Below are positions 16,410 through 24,530 of a stretch of DNA of 40,358 bases, piece after piece. Source of the DNA: an uncultured Lachnospiraceae bacterium (lineage in GTDB: Bacteria; Bacillota; Clostridia; Lachnospirales; Lachnospiraceae); contig CANQIJ010000003.1 of NCBI GenBank assembly GCA_947624025.1, positions 1 to 40,358 on the forward strand, given 5' to 3'. Position 1 is the first letter of the stretch. Each line of letters opens with the position of its first letter. The notes below the pieces were generated by a model, which did no database searches, was not told where the DNA came from, and saw only the letters and a program-made list of their open reading frames with translations. The translations under genes were made by a program, and so were the position numbers.

Positions 16410-16642
16410 GACATAACCGTGTTGCTGTCTTTGGTTATCTTTTCAAAAACAGTTTCCACGAGACTGCGGAGCTGTGTCTTGAATATAATGACCAGGCCGA
16501 TCAGTACCACGATGATCAGGATGATCTCGACCGTACCCATGCCCTCTTCTTCCGTCAGAAAAGCATCGAATCCTTTTAAATTCCCCGGTTCTGCTTTTCT
16601 CCCCTTTTCTGTTCTTTTAAAATATTGACTGATCTTATTCAT
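16406..16642 (-). CDS. flp: Flp-type (type IVb) major pilin
   Basis: A 78-residue prepilin. A long hydrophilic leader ends TEEEG, followed by MGTVEIILIIVVLIGLVIIF with Glu at +5. That is the cleavage and assembly signature of Flp1-type pilins, with a short C-terminal tail. The mature pilin would be about 45 residues. The leader is longer than the usual 20 residues. GGAGG precedes the ATG. Located between tadC and the DUF5702 gene; it is the presumed main subunit of the Tad pilus made by this operon. Confidence 0.92.
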   Translation of the reverse strand: MNKISQYFKRTEKGRKAEPGNLKGFDAFLTEEEGMGTVEIILIIVVLIGLVIIFKTQLRSLVETVFEKITKDSNTVMS

Positions 16643-16672
16643 CGTTTTTCCTCCTTTTTCGATAAAATATAG

Positions 16673-18139
16673 TTACGCCGTAAACGAAAAATACGCGGGT
16701 ATCATAATGATCACCATAACAATGCACAGCAGCAGCATCATTGGCAGCAGCAGCTTCGTGCCTGCCTCCTCGCCAAGCTTTTTAGCCAGGCTTTTTCTCT
16801 CCGCAAATGCGTTGTCCGCCTCGCGCCGCAGCATATTCAACAGATCGTTGCTTCCCTTTCTGATATTTTGGGACAACAATGTGCTCAGCTTCATGTAAGC
16901 AGGCAGCTGGCAGCGCTTTCCGAAATGGTCGTAGGCTTCGTTTTCGGATCTCCCGCTCTGCAATTCGTTGCACGTTATCAGTATTTCTTCATAGACATAC
17001 CGCCTCCTTTCTTTTTGCTGCTTCCGGTAATCCTCTCCCATCTTGATGAAGGAATTTCTCACCGTCATGCCCGCGCCCATATAGAGCGCCAGTTTGTTGA
17101 CGATCTCGGGATAATCCAGCAGCAGCTCGCGTTTTCTATGTTCAAGCCTTCTGTCCAGGTCTCTGCCGCTCCCCAGATACATACACCCTGCAGCCAGCAG
17201 AATGACCAGCAGGAGATACCCGCTGCTGTCTTCGACGATCTCCCGCCACACGATAGACTCGGATTCTATATTGCCGGGCAGAACCATAACATCAGAGCTT
17301 TCCGTGCGTTCATCCTGTGCATGCAGTAATTCTTCAATACGGTTCCGCAGCATCTCCCGGCGGGTATACACTACAGGATTGACCTGCACATACAGCTGAT
17401 GCTCCCACGACTGTTTCTCATATTGAAAACAAGCAGTCAACGCCACTACCGCGCCTTCCTCAAGGTCTTCATTATTTACCGTTCCGTCTGTACTGACTAT
17501 GGCATAGCTGCCGCTCTCCCAGGACAGGGTAAAGGGATATCCGTCCATTTGCGTCACAAGGTTCAGATCATACCTTACATCCTCCAGGCTGTCATTCTGT
17601 CCGCGTATAACCTCCGGCAGCTTATTGACGGCCTCCTGATACATCGCTTCCGCTTCCTCCCCGGTATACTTCTGTTCCTCCACGACATACTCAAAGATCT
17701 CTTCCTCCTCCCCGTCGATCTGTGCCGCCAGTTCGATCGGAATGTCCCCCTGTCCATATGCATTTCTTCGGATATAGCCGCCTTCCTGCAAAAGCGGACT
17801 GCTGTGTGCGCTGCACCATACAGCCAGGCAGATAACCACTCCCGCAAATACCACCGTCAGCAGCATACGGTATTGCGACATGCGGTACTCGTCCAGCTGA
17901 ACGGATGCAGGCTTCACCGGCTGCAGGGTTTTCAGCTTTTCCTCCAGCTGCCTCCTGGAAAGATCCTTTGTCCAGCTTTGTCTGCCTCCCGCCGCTTTCT
18001 GCGACATTATTTTTTGCTTTCGCAGGATATAGGCCGCCATCTTTCCGAACGGATCCTTCCCCTTTTCCCTGACCGATAAGATAAAAAGCAGCACATATAC
18101 GGCCAGTATAACGATATATAGATAAATCATCGGCAGCAT
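16673..18139 (-). CDS. tadC: TadC-type inner-membrane assembly protein with extra domain
   Basis: A 488-residue T2SS-F family protein, clearly longer than the usual ~300-residue TadC. The C-terminal half (about 310-488) carries the family core, LLLDYPEIVNKLALYMGAGMTVR and GSNDLLNMLRREAD, with a last membrane helix. The N-terminal half has a first membrane helix, a cytoplasmic stretch, a second helix (about 112-130) and then a ~160-residue acidic, probably extracytoplasmic domain before the third helix. It forms the assembly platform with TadB. It follows tadB by 6 nt. Confidence 0.88.
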   Translation of the reverse strand: MLPMIYLYIVILAVYVLLFILSVREKGKDPFGKMAAYILRKQKIMSQKAAGGRQSWTKDLSRRQLEEKLKTLQPVKPASVQLDEYRMSQYRMLLTVVFAGVVICLAVWCSAHSSPLLQEGGYIRRNAYGQGDIPIELAAQIDGEEEEIFEYVVEEQKYTGEEAEAMYQEAVNKLPEVIRGQNDSLEDVRYDLNLVTQMDGYPFTLSWESGSYAIVSTDGTVNNEDLEEGAVVALTACFQYEKQSWEHQLYVQVNPVVYTRREMLRNRIEELLHAQDERTESSDVMVLPGNIESESIVWREIVEDSSGYLLLVILLAAGCMYLGSGRDLDRRLEHRKRELLLDYPEIVNKLALYMGAGMTVRNSFIKMGEDYRKQQKERRRYVYEEILITCNELQSGRSENEAYDHFGKRCQLPAYMKLSTLLSQNIRKGSNDLLNMLRREADNAFAERKSLAKKLGEEAGTKLLLPMMLLLCIVMVIIMIPAYFSFTA

Positions 18140-18145
18140 CCCCCT

Positions 18146-18904
18146 CTACACTTCGATATCTACGATACGCTTCGACATCACGCAGGCCGCCGCATAGAAT
18201 GCCAGGCACACCGACATGATCACCACGCCGATCAGATTATGGTACAGTACATCAAAAAATCCTTTTGATGTGCTTCCTATATACAGAATGATAAGAAACG
18301 GCACCATGCTCATGATCTTTTGTTCCAGCTTCTTGGCGCTTATCATAAGCTGTATCTCCTTATCCGTCTCTATCTTCTGCCCGATCACCTCTGCGGTCTT
18401 AGACAGGACCTCCGTCATGCTTCCCCCGCTTCGTTTGGCTATCAGAAAAACATCCGCAAACTGCACGATATCCGGCAGTCCGCTGCGCATACCGAGATCA
18501 TACAACAGCTTCTCAAGAACCATATTGTTATTCAGGCCCGCAATGATATATCTGATCTCTGCGCAGATGATCCCGGCTTCACCGTACAGCATCACCATGT
18601 CCCGGTAGGATTCCCGGAAGGCATTTTCAACAGAATACCCGGCCTTCTGGTTGGCGGATACGGCGAGGATCAGATCTTTAAACTGCACACTGAGCTCCTG
18701 CTTCTGTTTTTTGGCGAGCTCTCTCTTTTTTTCTTTAAGAAAAAGATACAGGATCGGCAGAAGGATCACGCACGCTATTAGGGAACGGTAAAAAAAGTAT
18801 CCGGCCATCGCTGTTATAAACAGCCCCTCCGCCATATACCAAAGCCTTTCCTTTGGTCCAAAACGGTAATTATTGTAATCCGGCGGTCCGTAGTTTTTCG
18901 ACAT
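18146..18904 (-). CDS. tadB: TadB-type inner-membrane assembly protein
   Basis: A 252-residue T2SS-F family protein. It has two membrane helices near residues 28-60, a cytoplasmic F domain with VSANQKAGYSVENAFRESY and RSGGSMTEVLSKTAEVIG, and two more helices at the C-terminus. It works with TadC and the CpaF ATPase to lift pilin subunits out of the membrane. The ATG at 18904 has GGAG nine bases upstream and overlaps the cpaF 3' end by 35 nt. Confidence 0.9.
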   Translation of the reverse strand: MSKNYGPPDYNNYRFGPKERLWYMAEGLFITAMAGYFFYRSLIACVILLPILYLFLKEKKRELAKKQKQELSVQFKDLILAVSANQKAGYSVENAFRESYRDMVMLYGEAGIICAEIRYIIAGLNNNMVLEKLLYDLGMRSGLPDIVQFADVFLIAKRSGGSMTEVLSKTAEVIGQKIETDKEIQLMISAKKLEQKIMSMVPFLIILYIGSTSKGFFDVLYHNLIGVVIMSVCLAFYAAACVMSKRIVDIEV

Positions 18905-20090
18905 AAGTCAACTCTCCTTTTTTCTGCAGATTTCCAAGTACTCTTCCTTCCCCGTCCTCGCCCGTCTCCACGAATTCATATAGCGGCTTCAATTCGATCT
19001 CATCCCCCGTAAAGCCACGTACCTCCGTGATCTCCAGCACCTTCCTGGTCCTGTCGCGCAGCCTTCCCAGATGAACGATAATGTCGATCCCTGATGCGAT
19101 CTGCTGTCTGATCGCTGTAAGCGGTATGTCCACGCCCATCAGGATCATGTTTTCCAGACGACTCAGCATATCTTTGGAACTGTTGGCATGACCCGTTGAC
19201 ATAGAACCGTCATGCCCGGTATTAAGACACTGCATCATATCAAACGCCTCTCCCCCTCTGACCTCGCCGACAATGATGCGGTCAGGCCGCATACGCAGCG
19301 AGGTCCTGATCAGGTCTCTTATCGTGATCTCCTTACAGCCCTCCACATTGGCATTTCGTGTCTCCATGCGCACCAGATTCGGGATCCCGAGGATCTGCAG
19401 CTCCGCGCTGTCCTCAATGGTAATGATCCGTTCTTCCTTCGGGATATAATAGGACAGGGCATTCAGAAATGTGGTTTTGCCCGAACCCGTGCCGCCGCTG
19501 ATCATGATATTGTATTTTGCGCGCACCAGCATACTAAGCCAGTCGCATACCTCCTTTGTAACAGAACCAAAGGAGATCAGATCCTCCATCATGATCGGCT
19601 TGTCCGGAAATCGCCGTATCGTTACGATCGGCCCGTTTAAAGCTACCGGACTGAGTACCACGTTGACGCGCGCGCCGCCCTGCAGTCTGGCGTCCACGAT
19701 CGGCGACGCCTCGTTGACGACTCTGTTACAATCCGCTACGATCTGTTGTATAACATTCTGCAGCTTTTCACTGCTCTCAAACCGCATATCACTCCGAAAC
19801 AGGCGGCCGTCGCGTTCGATAAAGATACAATCCGGCCCATTGATCATGATCTCCGTTATGTGCGGATCATCCACCAGCTCCTGCAGCACATCCAGCTTGC
19901 GGATGGCGTGAAACAGTTCTCTTCGCAGCTGCCTTCGTTCCGAAAGCGTCATCGGTGTTTTCTTGCTCTCCCTGACCAGCATTTCATCGATCAGTTCCTG
20001 CATCTCTTCGTCAGACCGCTCCACGGAATAATCGATGCTTTCGGATAATTTTTCCTGGAGCCGGTGCTTTTGAAGCTCTTTACTTTCCAT
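18870..20090 (-). CDS. cpaF: CpaF/TadA pilus assembly ATPase
   Basis: A 406-residue secretion ATPase of the T2/T4 superfamily. Walker A is GGTGSGKTT (about 199-207), the Asp box region follows with TIEDSAELQI, Walker B is RIIVGEVRGGEAFDMM (about 273-288), and the His box is STGHANSS. The N-terminal domain carries DPHITEIMINGPD, typical of CpaF. It powers Tad pilus assembly at the cytoplasmic face. It overlaps both neighbours (11 nt with tadZ, 35 nt with tadB). Confidence 0.96.
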   Translation of the reverse strand: MESKELQKHRLQEKLSESIDYSVERSDEEMQELIDEMLVRESKKTPMTLSERRQLRRELFHAIRKLDVLQELVDDPHITEIMINGPDCIFIERDGRLFRSDMRFESSEKLQNVIQQIVADCNRVVNEASPIVDARLQGGARVNVVLSPVALNGPIVTIRRFPDKPIMMEDLISFGSVTKEVCDWLSMLVRAKYNIMISGGTGSGKTTFLNALSYYIPKEERIITIEDSAELQILGIPNLVRMETRNANVEGCKEITIRDLIRTSLRMRPDRIIVGEVRGGEAFDMMQCLNTGHDGSMSTGHANSSKDMLSRLENMILMGVDIPLTAIRQQIASGIDIIVHLGRLRDRTRKVLEITEVRGFTGDEIELKPLYEFVETGEDGEGRVLGNLQKKGELTYVEKLRTAGLQ

Positions 20091-21114
20091 ATAAGTCCTC
20101 TTTCACAATTGCCTTGACATAACCCGCCATTTCTCCGTGCGTCATCAGCTCCAGATCTACGGGAACCTCCCTGAATGCCGGGAAGCTGCACCTTACGGTT
20201 TTATCCATGATCTCGTCCAGCTCATTAAACTTCAGAATCTGCTCGTACTGGTTCAGCTTCGCCACCGCAAAGCTGTCGTCCCTGGTGATCGTATAGATCC
20301 GGAAACAGCACCGCAGCAGATCAAACAGCCCGTCCATGCCATCGTCAAGATCAAGTATGATATACTCGTACTGCCCGATCCCCGATATATAATGGCACAG
20401 CTCCAGCCACTGGCTCCCGGTCGCCTCACGCACTCCGGCCTGCGACTGCACGGGCGGTATATAGTCCAGCCCATTGATATTCTGGATGATAGAAGTCAGC
20501 CGCAATGACAGTTTTTCTTTTGCGCAGCGGTAGTAGTACATCAGATCGGCCATATCCATCGGAAAATCTCTCTTAAGCATCTGCCCGAATCCCGAATAAT
20601 TTTCAAAATTGATGTACAGTGTCTTTTTTTCTCTGGCCAGGATCTGTCCGAGGGTAAGGGCAAACGTTGTCTGCAGGCACCTTTTGACAGGGGAATAAAT
20701 GCCGATCAGCTTCATCGCCGCGTTCTCCGTCACACTTCCGTATATCCATCCCGGCACTTCCGCGATCGTCTCGGTCAGCGCCTCCACGATCTTATCCGGA
20801 CTCTGGAATTTATCGATGAAGTGCATATTATCGCCCTGCGGCTTGTCCTGCTCTTCACGCTGCCCGTCGCCTTCCCTGAGAATAAAGATCTGCGCCGCCT
20901 GCTGTCTTATGTATTCCTCCTTCAACAGCTTCCACGCGCTCTCCGCGATCAACAGGACCTCTATCTTCTTGCGCGATACAAATTCCTCTAATCTGTCCGC
21001 CTGCGTAAAAAGATGCAGCGCATAGGGAAGTCTTATCTTCTCAAGCATATATTCCATAAGTCTGAGGGCATATGGCTCCTCCGTATCGCAGATCGCAAAA
21101 ATCTTTTGTGTCAA
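20080..21114 (-). CDS. tadZ: TadZ/CpaE-type pilus localisation protein
   Basis: A 344-residue protein with a receiver-like N-terminal domain (about 1-120) and a MinD/ParA-like ATPase domain after it. The Walker A is atypical: GIYSPVKRCLQTTFA keeps the signature lysine position but lacks the normal glycines. YEYIILDLDDGMDG is the Walker B-like strand. TadZ proteins act as polar hubs for Tad machines and often have such deviant P-loops. It overlaps cpaF by 11 nt and the A24 peptidase by 4 nt. Confidence 0.87.
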   Translation of the reverse strand: MTQKIFAICDTEEPYALRLMEYMLEKIRLPYALHLFTQADRLEEFVSRKKIEVLLIAESAWKLLKEEYIRQQAAQIFILREGDGQREEQDKPQGDNMHFIDKFQSPDKIVEALTETIAEVPGWIYGSVTENAAMKLIGIYSPVKRCLQTTFALTLGQILAREKKTLYINFENYSGFGQMLKRDFPMDMADLMYYYRCAKEKLSLRLTSIIQNINGLDYIPPVQSQAGVREATGSQWLELCHYISGIGQYEYIILDLDDGMDGLFDLLRCCFRIYTITRDDSFAVAKLNQYEQILKFNELDEIMDKTVRCSFPAFREVPVDLELMTHGEMAGYVKAIVKEDLYGK

Positions 21115-21635
21115 ATCATCCCTCCTATCCGCAGCGCTACGCTGAATAAAACAGGAATCGTAAAATGGATCTTATTCCTGCGATACCGCTCATAATCCTG
21201 CGCCATGTTCTCTCCATAGATCTTCCACTGCCGCGTTCGCACCACCTCCATAATATAAGACAGAAAATAAAGCATTCTTTCCTTACCGTTGTGCTCCGCC
21301 AGAAGCTTGACGAGAGAGCAGACCGCGCCGATCATAAAAGCCAGTACCAAAACGGCCAGCAGCTCCTTTACTCCCAGAAAGCTTCCGATCATCATAAACA
21401 CCTTTACATCTCCGGCGCCCAGCGCACCGATCCTGAACAGGGGATACAAAAGCAGAAACGCAAGAAGCAGAGAAACAACCGAACGGACAGGACTCAAACC
21501 CTGCCACAGACTGCCGGCCATTCCGGCCGCGATGCCTGTTATAAGAAATCCGTTAGGTATCCGATCTGTCTTAAGATCCGCCAATGCCGCCAACAGCAGC
21601 AACAGCAGCAGTACATAATAATAACTCAGTCCAAT
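21111..21635 (-). CDS. A24 prepilin peptidase, first copy, probable AUU start
   Basis: A ~174-residue prepilin peptidase, first gene of the tad operon. Catalytic aspartates are in LADLKTDRIPNG and the GALGAGDVK (GxGD) motif. The track begins at a TTG (21602) inside the first membrane helix with no ribosome binding site. Extending upstream, the frame has no ATG, GTG or TTG, but an ATT at 21635 sits 7 nt after AGGAGG. Starting there gives IGLSYYYVLLLLLLLAALAD, a complete first helix. The codons CTGCTGCTGTTGCTGCTGTTG form a short leucine repeat. The C-terminal ~60 residues are hydrophilic, longer than in TadV. Confidence 0.82.
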   Translation of the reverse strand: MGLSYYYVLLLLLLLAALADLKTDRIPNGFLITGIAAGMAGSLWQGLSPVRSVVSLLLAFLLLYPLFRIGALGAGDVKVFMMIGSFLGVKELLAVLVLAFMIGAVCSLVKLLAEHNGKERMLYFLSYIMEVVRTRQWKIYGENMAQDYERYRRNKIHFTIPVLFSVALRIGGMI

Positions 21636-21766
21636 AAAACCACCTCCTGTAAAAATAAAACTGACTCAACGAAATAATTAGGATGATATTCCCGACGCCG
21701 TGTGGCAGCAGAGTGAAGCTTCAGGCGAATGCCTGTCATGTTTCACATAGAATTTCTTGAGTTGTG
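21636..21766 (-). promoter_or_regulatory. Structured leader of the tad operon
   Basis: About 130 nt of untranslated RNA precede the first tad gene. A hairpin GTGAA...TTCAC contains an inner perfect stem CAGGC-ATTC-GCCTG with a symmetric internal loop. ACTCAA near the 5' end can pair with TTGAGT just upstream of the ribosome binding site, enclosing the whole fold. A short TGCC-ACAC-GGCG hairpin lies between. It does not match the GEMM cyclic-di-GMP consensus I know. A regulatory RNA is possible but unproven. Confidence 0.4.
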
Positions 21767-21772
21767 AATTGA

Positions 21773-21801
21773 ATTATAAACACATTATCCTGTCTTGTCC
21801 A
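21773..21801 (-). promoter_or_regulatory. Promoter of the tad operon
   Basis: TGGACA and a perfect TATAAT are separated by 17 nt. The predicted start is about 130 nt before the first tad gene. It lies in the gap between the bofA-like gene and the tad operon. Confidence 0.8.
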
Positions 21802-21837
21802 GAGGTATTTTGTGAAAAAATAATTTTTGTAAATAAT

Positions 21838-22101
21838 CTACAACATTTTAAAAAAATGGATCCCGTAAAGTACGGCAATCCCAGGAAAACCAAGGATCCC
21901 GGATGTCAAAATCGTAAGCGGATTGATTCCCACCGCAATCGATATCTGCTTCGCGGCAAGCAGATAATTCATAAAATAGATTCCCACCGTTCCCATGACC
22001 GCGCGCAGGATAAAATTGACCACCCATTCTACCTTTCTTCCCATCGCCCCGATCAGCAGAACGATCAGGCAGACCCCTATGATCGCCAGCATACCGCCCA
22101 T
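21838..22101 (-). CDS. BofA family pro-sigma-K processing inhibitor-like protein
   Basis: An 87-residue small membrane protein with two hydrophobic helices (about 1-20 and 28-50) and the BofA-type end GINPLTILTSGILGFPGIAVLYGI. The start at 22101 has GGAGG eight bases upstream and gives the usual family length; the track start at 22176 is an upstream extension. BofA holds back the sigma-K protease in Bacillus sporulation. In Clostridia the family is broader and the role less certain. It usually sits beside a DUF2508 gene, which is divergent here. Confidence 0.85.
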   Translation of the reverse strand: MGGMLAIIGVCLIVLLIGAMGRKVEWVVNFILRAVMGTVGIYFMNYLLAAKQISIAVGINPLTILTSGILGFPGIAVLYGIHFFKML

Positions 22102-22160
22102 ATCCAAGACCTCCAACCCTTGTCTGCTATATGATATGTCGCCGCGTTTTTGAATATTAC

Positions 22161-22190
22161 ATGAATATTTATCCAAATTTTACCTATAAT
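22161..22190 (+). promoter_or_regulatory. Possible promoter of the DUF2508 gene
   Basis: A perfect TATAAT at 22185-22190 has a weak ATGAAT 18 nt upstream. The divergent gap to the bofA-like gene (22102-22289) is AT-rich in its middle and probably contains promoters for both genes; no clear box could be fixed for the minus strand. Confidence 0.4.
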
Positions 22191-22289
22191 TTAGTAAGAC
22201 ATATTTTATCAGATACGGTGAAGGCATACGACCGCTTTCAGACAAGCATTTTCATATTTTCCAGACAAGCAGAAAGGTGGGGTAACCAT

Positions 22290-22583
22290 ATGAAGGTCTT
22301 TTTTCATCAGAGTCCCGGCAATACCGAAGATACGGACGTTATCGTGGAATTTCAGAAAATGTCGATACACGAGGAACTGGCGCAGACGAGATATGCCCTT
22401 GAGATCGCCTACTCCAATTTTGACAACGTAGTAGACCCTGATCTGATCGACTGCTATATCTATGAAGTGAATGCTCTGCTGAAACGCTACAAATACCTGA
22501 CGCAACAGGCAGCAGACAAAGATCTGCTGCCCGGGAATGATCCGATGAAAGAAAATCTCATAAAAGAAGACCTGCTGCTGTAA
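22290..22583 (+). CDS. DUF2508 (YaaL-like) protein
   Basis: A 97-residue soluble, largely helical protein. The LAQTRYALEIAYSNFDNVVDPDLIDCYIYEVNALLKRYKYL block is the DUF2508/YaaL signature. The start is the ATG at 22290, seven bases after AAAGGTGGGG; the track's 22131 start lacks support. In Bacillus yaaL is next to bofA and recR, and here it is divergent from the bofA-like gene. Its stop is only 12 nt from the convergent fliS stop. Function unknown. Confidence 0.82.
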   Translation: MKVFFHQSPGNTEDTDVIVEFQKMSIHEELAQTRYALEIAYSNFDNVVDPDLIDCYIYEVNALLKRYKYLTQQAADKDLLPGNDPMKENLIKEDLLL

Positions 22584-22595
22584 AACAAATGCAGG

Positions 22596-23072
22596 CTATA
22601 CGCAGAAGCCCCTGTTGGCCGCGGAATCCGCAAGGTTCTCCGTCAGGTTGTTTCTGCCGTAGGTCAGTCCGGCATAAACCGTCTGTGTATTGGCCATGAC
22701 AGGCGCCGATCTGTCCTGTCCCTCGATCTGCGCGTAGGCTTTATGAAGCTGTCCGATGATCATGCGGACATGCTCCAGATTGTCCTTATCATAGTGCGTG
22801 GACGCCTTGACAAGCTCACTGTTGATATAGAGATAAAGCTGCAGCAGGTTATGCGCAAGTTCATAATCGAAATTCAAGGATGCCGTAAGCTCATCCATGC
22901 AGCTGCGGATCTTGCGGATGGCCGCTTTGTACTCCATCCTTTTATCCGCTTCCAGCGCCTCTTTCGCTTCGTCTGTATAGAGCAGAACCAGCTCATACAG
23001 GATCGTAATCAGCTGCGTTTTATTTGCCTGCGTGATACGCAGGGTATATTCCTGCTTTAATTCTGTGGTCAT
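22596..23072 (-). CDS. fliS: Flagellar export chaperone FliS
   Basis: A 158-residue helical protein that binds the C-terminus of flagellin before export. The start region LRITQANKTQLITILYELVLLYTDEAKEAL matches FliS, as does LNFDYELAHNLLQLYLYINSELVKAS. It is about 30 residues longer than usual because of a C-terminal tail. The second ATG (23072) is eight bases after GGAG and is preferred to the first. It follows flagellin by 23 nt. Confidence 0.9.
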   Translation of the reverse strand: MTTELKQEYTLRITQANKTQLITILYELVLLYTDEAKEALEADKRMEYKAAIRKIRSCMDELTASLNFDYELAHNLLQLYLYINSELVKASTHYDKDNLEHVRMIIGQLHKAYAQIEGQDRSAPVMANTQTVYAGLTYGRNNLTENLADSAANRGFCV

Positions 23073-23095
23073 CTGCATCTCTCCTTATCCTTTTC

Positions 23096-24517
23096 CTACT
23101 GCAGCAGCTGAAGCACCTGGGAAGGTCTTTCATTCGCCTGCACCAGCATGGACGTCGCCGCCTGGGAAATAACCTGCTGCGTCGTATACGCTGTCATCTC
23201 CTCCGCCATATCCACATCCATGATCCTCGAGTAGGCAGACGTCATATTCTCGGTCGTTACGTCGAGATTGCTTACCGTATGCTCCAGACGGTTCTGGTAG
23301 GCGCCCAGACGGCTCCTCGTATCCGAAACGTACTGGATCGCGCCTTTGATGGCATCGATCGCATCGGTGCTGGACGCCTCGGTCTTCACATCCGCATTTT
23401 CGATACCCAGTCTGCGCAATGAGATGGTAGGGATCCTGATCGCCAGCTGCTGTCCCTCGTTGGCACCCGTCTGGATATCCATAGAGCCGATCCCCGTCAG
23501 ATCGATCTCCAGATCCCTCAGAGTAGGGTAATTCTCGATCGTAAAATTCTCCACTTTAAACGTTTCGCCGGGATTCCTTTCCGGCAGACGCAGCATCAGG
23601 CAGAAATCCGGCATGGAATTTCTCGTGATAGTAAGTACCCCGTCCGGGGAAAGCGACGTCTGATAATCGGGAGAATTGCCGTCGCCGGACTGAAACCTTG
23701 TAGCCCGGATGTTCCCGTCAGGGCCATATTCCGCCTGAATAAGGCGTATTTGAAAATTGTCGACCGTGATGCGGGAACCCGGCAGCACCTCGATGTCCGT
23801 ATTTTCCGGCAGGATGCGCATACCGCCTCTCGCCGCCAGCTCCCCCGTGATATCCAGGGTCAGCTCAAAATCGTCCTTATCGGTGATGGTAATACTGTTC
23901 TCCCCTACGGATGTCACCTGCACTCCGGGCGGGAATCCGTCTCCCGGTACAAAGGATGCATTCACCGCATCCAGATCGATCTTGCCGTCCGCTCCGTAGA
24001 AGAGCTGCAGACTGTCAACCGTATATTTCTTGGCCAGCACATCATCGCCGTAATATCCCACCTTAACGCTGTCGTTATTGGTATATCCCCGCAGATCGAA
24101 CGTGCCGTCCAAGAGCGTCTGCCCGTTGAACTCCGTATCCTGCGCGATCCTTGTCACTTCTTCCTTTAACTGCTGTAATTCCGCATCGAGCATCGCGCGG
24201 TCGTCTTCCGTCAGTACGCCGTGCGCTCCCTTGACCGCCAGCTCGTTCATTCTCTGCAGCATTTCGTGTACTTCCGTCAGGGCGCCGTCAGCCGTCTCGA
24301 TAATGGAGATACCCCTGTTGGAATTCTGTGTCGCCACAGCCACGCCGCCGATCTGCGCATCCATCCTGCGTCCGATGGCATAGCCGGACGGATTCTCCTT
24401 CGCCGCCGTAACCTTAAGACCTGACGACAGCCTTCTTAACGACTGAGCCACTTTGTTGTCGGATAGGTTCAATGCATTGTTCGCATGCATTGCCGCTGCG
24501 TTATAACTGATCTTCAT
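23096..24517 (-). CDS. fliC: Flagellin
   Basis: A 473-residue flagellin. The D0/D1 N-terminal part (about 1-150) has LSSGLKVTAAKENPSGYAIG and RGISIIETADGALTEVHEML. The matching C-terminal part (about 385-473) ends LVQANERPSQVLQLLQ. The middle 150-380 is a non-conserved, acidic outer domain with repeated D-I-T/E-L strands, probably surface exposed. AAAGGAGG precedes the ATG. It lies 13 nt after the DUF6240 gene, so it shares the SigD promoter upstream of that gene. Confidence 0.97.
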   Translation of the reverse strand: MKISYNAAAMHANNALNLSDNKVAQSLRRLSSGLKVTAAKENPSGYAIGRRMDAQIGGVAVATQNSNRGISIIETADGALTEVHEMLQRMNELAVKGAHGVLTEDDRAMLDAELQQLKEEVTRIAQDTEFNGQTLLDGTFDLRGYTNNDSVKVGYYGDDVLAKKYTVDSLQLFYGADGKIDLDAVNASFVPGDGFPPGVQVTSVGENSITITDKDDFELTLDITGELAARGGMRILPENTDIEVLPGSRITVDNFQIRLIQAEYGPDGNIRATRFQSGDGNSPDYQTSLSPDGVLTITRNSMPDFCLMLRLPERNPGETFKVENFTIENYPTLRDLEIDLTGIGSMDIQTGANEGQQLAIRIPTISLRRLGIENADVKTEASSTDAIDAIKGAIQYVSDTRSRLGAYQNRLEHTVSNLDVTTENMTSAYSRIMDVDMAEEMTAYTTQQVISQAATSMLVQANERPSQVLQLLQ

Positions 24518-24530
24518 GTTTTTTCCTCCT

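Noticed and set aside
21590-21612. CTG/TTG run as a microsatellite
   Set aside because: It encodes the leucines of the first membrane helix and changes in units of three would not shift the frame; not evidence of phase variation.
21636-21766. GEMM cyclic-di-GMP riboswitch in the tad leader
   Set aside because: The conserved GGGCAAACC and GGGACGCAAAGCC segments are missing, so it is reported only as an unassigned structured leader.
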